NCBI GenBank assembly: GCA_050251615.1
Contig: JBFWMM010000062.1
Location: forward strand, 1-8,145
Direction: 5' to 3'
Length of the DNA stretch: 8,145 bases
From: Sedimentisphaera sp050251615
Lineage (GTDB): Bacteria > Planctomycetota > Phycisphaerae > Sedimentisphaerales > Sedimentisphaeraceae
Below the pieces are notes generated by a model. It was not told the origin of the DNA, did no database searches, and was given only the letters and a program-made list of their open reading frames with translations. Position 1 is the stretch's first letter. Each line of letters opens with the position of its first letter. The position numbers and the translations under genes are program-made. This document shows positions 7,207 through 8,145 of the stretch, piece by piece.

Positions 7207-7212
7207 TAGAGT
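7184..7212 (+). promoter_or_regulatory. Candidate promoter of the GH127 gene
   Basis: TTGACT (7184-7189), five of six to the -35 consensus, and TAGAGT (7207-7212), four of six to the -10, are separated by exactly 17 bases. This would give a leader of about 39 bases ending in the AGGAAAGG ribosome-binding site before the ATG at 7258. A perfect TATAAT at 7173-7178 offers an alternative -10 in an AT-rich stretch, but with only a poor -35 (TTTATT at 7151-7156). Confidence 0.45.
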
Positions 7213-7257
7213 TGGTAAAGTCGGGTAAAATCAAATAGCTACAGGAAAGGTATCGCA

Positions 7258-8001
7258 ATGACAAGAGTATCATATTTAGTCGCAATTGTACTGGTATATT
7301 TCGCCGGCGCCAAGGCTACCACCGCCGCGCAGAATCACGCTCTTTCACCTGTGCACGCGCAGGCAGTTACAATCGATGATTCGTTCTGGAGCCCGAAGCT
7401 GGATGTCTGGCGGGATACAACTCTCGTTGATGTTCTGGATAAATTTGAGGCCGATGGTGCTTTTACCAATTTTGACCGTGTTGCCGCAGGGAAAACCGGC
7501 GGCCATGCCGGCCCGCCATGGTTTGACGGTCTCATCTACGAGACCATGCGAGCTGCCAGTGATTTCCTGTTAGTTTGCCCCGATCCCGAGCTCGAGGCGC
7601 GTCTTGACGGCTATATTTCCCGCATTGCAGCGGCTCAAGCCGCGGGGGATGACGGCTACGTTCTGACATACACGCAGCTTGAGGAACCACAACATCGTTG
7701 GGGTGAAAACGGCGGTTTCCTGCGTTTTCAGCATGATGTATATGATGCAGGGGCGCTCGTTGAAGCGGCAGTGCATCATTGCCGTGCGACCGATAAAACA
7801 AACCTGCTCGAAATAGCGTTGCGGTTTGCGAACCATATGTGTGATATAATGGGGCCTGCGCCAAAGAAAAATATCGTGCCGGCGCATTCGCTACCGGAAG
7901 AGGCGCTCGTTGAGTTGTACGAACTCTGCGATGAACGCCCCGAACTTCTGGGGCAGGGCGATGGGCTGGTATGCGATGGCGATTGTGGATGTGCTCGATG
8001 A
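7258..8001 (+). CDS. GH127 (DUF1680, beta-L-arabinofuranosidase family) N-terminal part, cut short by a frame break
   Basis: The ATG at 7258 has AGGAAAGG 7-11 bases upstream and opens with a signal peptide (M-T-R-V-S-Y-L-V-A-I-V-L-V, likely cut after about T-T-A-A), so the product is exported. Residues about 33-226 read as the first half of the GH127 (alpha/alpha)6 barrel: V-T-I-D-D-S-F-W-S-P-K-L near 37-48, a D-G-L-I-Y-E segment, D-P-E-L-E-A-R-L-D-G-Y-I with A-A-A-Q, E-N-G-G-F-L-R-F-Q-H-D-V-Y-D-A-G-A-L-V-E-A-A-V, and P-A-H-S-L-P-E-E-A-L-V-E-L-Y. After about residue 226 GH127 similarity stops and the frame runs on as unlike sequence (G-Q-G-D-G-L-V-C-D-G-D-C-G-C-A-R) to a TGA at 7999-8001. Family members are usually over 600 residues, and the Glu/Cys zinc site used for catalysis lies in the missing part. 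The product is therefore expected to be inactive. The same DNA past about 7936 encodes GH105 in the next frame. Confidence 0.8.
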   Translation: MTRVSYLVAIVLVYFAGAKATTAAQNHALSPVHAQAVTIDDSFWSPKLDVWRDTTLVDVLDKFEADGAFTNFDRVAAGKTGGHAGPPWFDGLIYETMRAASDFLLVCPDPELEARLDGYISRIAAAQAAGDDGYVLTYTQLEEPQHRWGENGGFLRFQHDVYDAGALVEAAVHHCRATDKTNLLEIALRFANHMCDIMGPAPKKNIVPAHSLPEEALVELYELCDERPELLGQGDGLVCDGDCGCAR

Positions 8002-8145
8002 ACTGCCCGCAGAGCACGCTGAAAGGGAGCAGATTTGCAGGATTTTGAACGATATGTTTACCGCGCTTGTGAAGGTGCAGGATAAAGAGAGCGGCCTGTG
8101 GTATCTGGTGCTCGATCAAGCCGGCCGCGATGGCAACTACCTCGA
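7931..8145 (+). pseudogene. GH105 (unsaturated rhamnogalacturonyl hydrolase, YteR-like) C-terminal segment, out of frame with the GH127 part; runs off the window
   Basis: From about 7937, the frame one base ahead of the GH127 frame reads N-A-P-N-F-W-G-R-A-M-G-W-Y-A-M-A-I-V-D-V-L-D-E-L-P, then a helix region and D-K-E-S-G-L-W-Y-L-V-L-D with G-R-D-G-N-Y-L at the edge. These match the W-G-R-x-x-G-W-Y-x-M-A motif, the Q-D-K-E-T-G-L-W-Y strand and the N-W-L-E/N-Y-L-E motif of Bacillus YteR-type GH105 enzymes, which cleave the unsaturated uronic acid from rhamnogalacturonan oligosaccharides. The first half of a GH105 protein, including the signal peptide and the catalytic Asp region (Asp143 in YteR), is absent. 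There is an in-frame ATG at 7931 but no convincing ribosome-binding site, so an independent gene start is unlikely. It is either the remnant of a gene fused to GH127 by deletion, or an assembly join. The frame remains open at the window end. Confidence 0.75.

Noticed and set aside
7532..8119. A 195-codon open frame on the minus strand
   Set aside because: It is antisense to the GH127/GH105 region, where the plus strand carries recognisable motifs.

Overview
The window most likely comes from a planctomycete-type bacterium of the Phycisphaerae/Sedimentisphaerales kind, or a close relative. This is an inference from three things: an extracellular protein ending in a single dockerin-like calcium loop (D-x-N-G-D-x-x-V-D-x-x-D followed by a short helix ending in W-L), secreted pectin/arabinan-type glycoside hydrolase sequences, and a lipoprotein-bearing Gram-negative tripartite efflux system. 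No rRNA, tRNA, CRISPR array, insertion sequence or phage gene is visible.

Layout. (1) Positions 1-338, plus strand: the 3' end of a secreted protein with a beta-sandwich-like tail and a C-terminal dockerin-like loop, closed by a strong rho-independent terminator at 371-402. (2) Positions 498-6973, minus strand: a four-gene heavy-metal efflux operon. It is transcribed from right to left as a small Cys-rich exported protein, an outer-membrane TolC-family lipoprotein (CzcC-like), a periplasmic adaptor (CzcB-like) and an RND pump (CzcA-like). The last three genes are separated by only 16-17 bases. (3) Positions 6974-7257: a divergent 284-base intergenic region with a candidate promoter for each direction and two overlapping perfect inverted repeats on the plus-strand side. 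(4) Positions 7258-8145, plus strand: a secreted GH127 (DUF1680) N-terminal half that runs directly, with a one-base frame change near 7936-7942, into the C-terminal half of a GH105 unsaturated rhamnogalacturonyl hydrolase. The window ends inside this second part.

How the genes work together. The RND pump, adaptor and outer-membrane factor should form one trans-envelope complex driven by proton motive force. The pump has the Asp/Glu relay in its fourth membrane segment but lacks the three methionines that E. coli CusA uses for Cu(I)/Ag(I), so divalent ions (Zn, Co, Cd, Ni class) are the better guess. The three non-outer-membrane members each carry an extra Cys/His cluster facing the periplasm: a Cys-rich small protein, a His/acidic stretch plus C-x-H...C-x2-C in the adaptor, and a C-x2-H...C-x2-C zinc-ribbon-like insert in the porter domain of the pump. 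No metal-responsive regulator is encoded in the window.

The most unusual points are the metal-binding insert in the pump, the recurrence of Cys/His modules along the operon, the GH127/GH105 junction, and the palindromic operator candidate placed between the -35 and -10 of the GH127 promoter.
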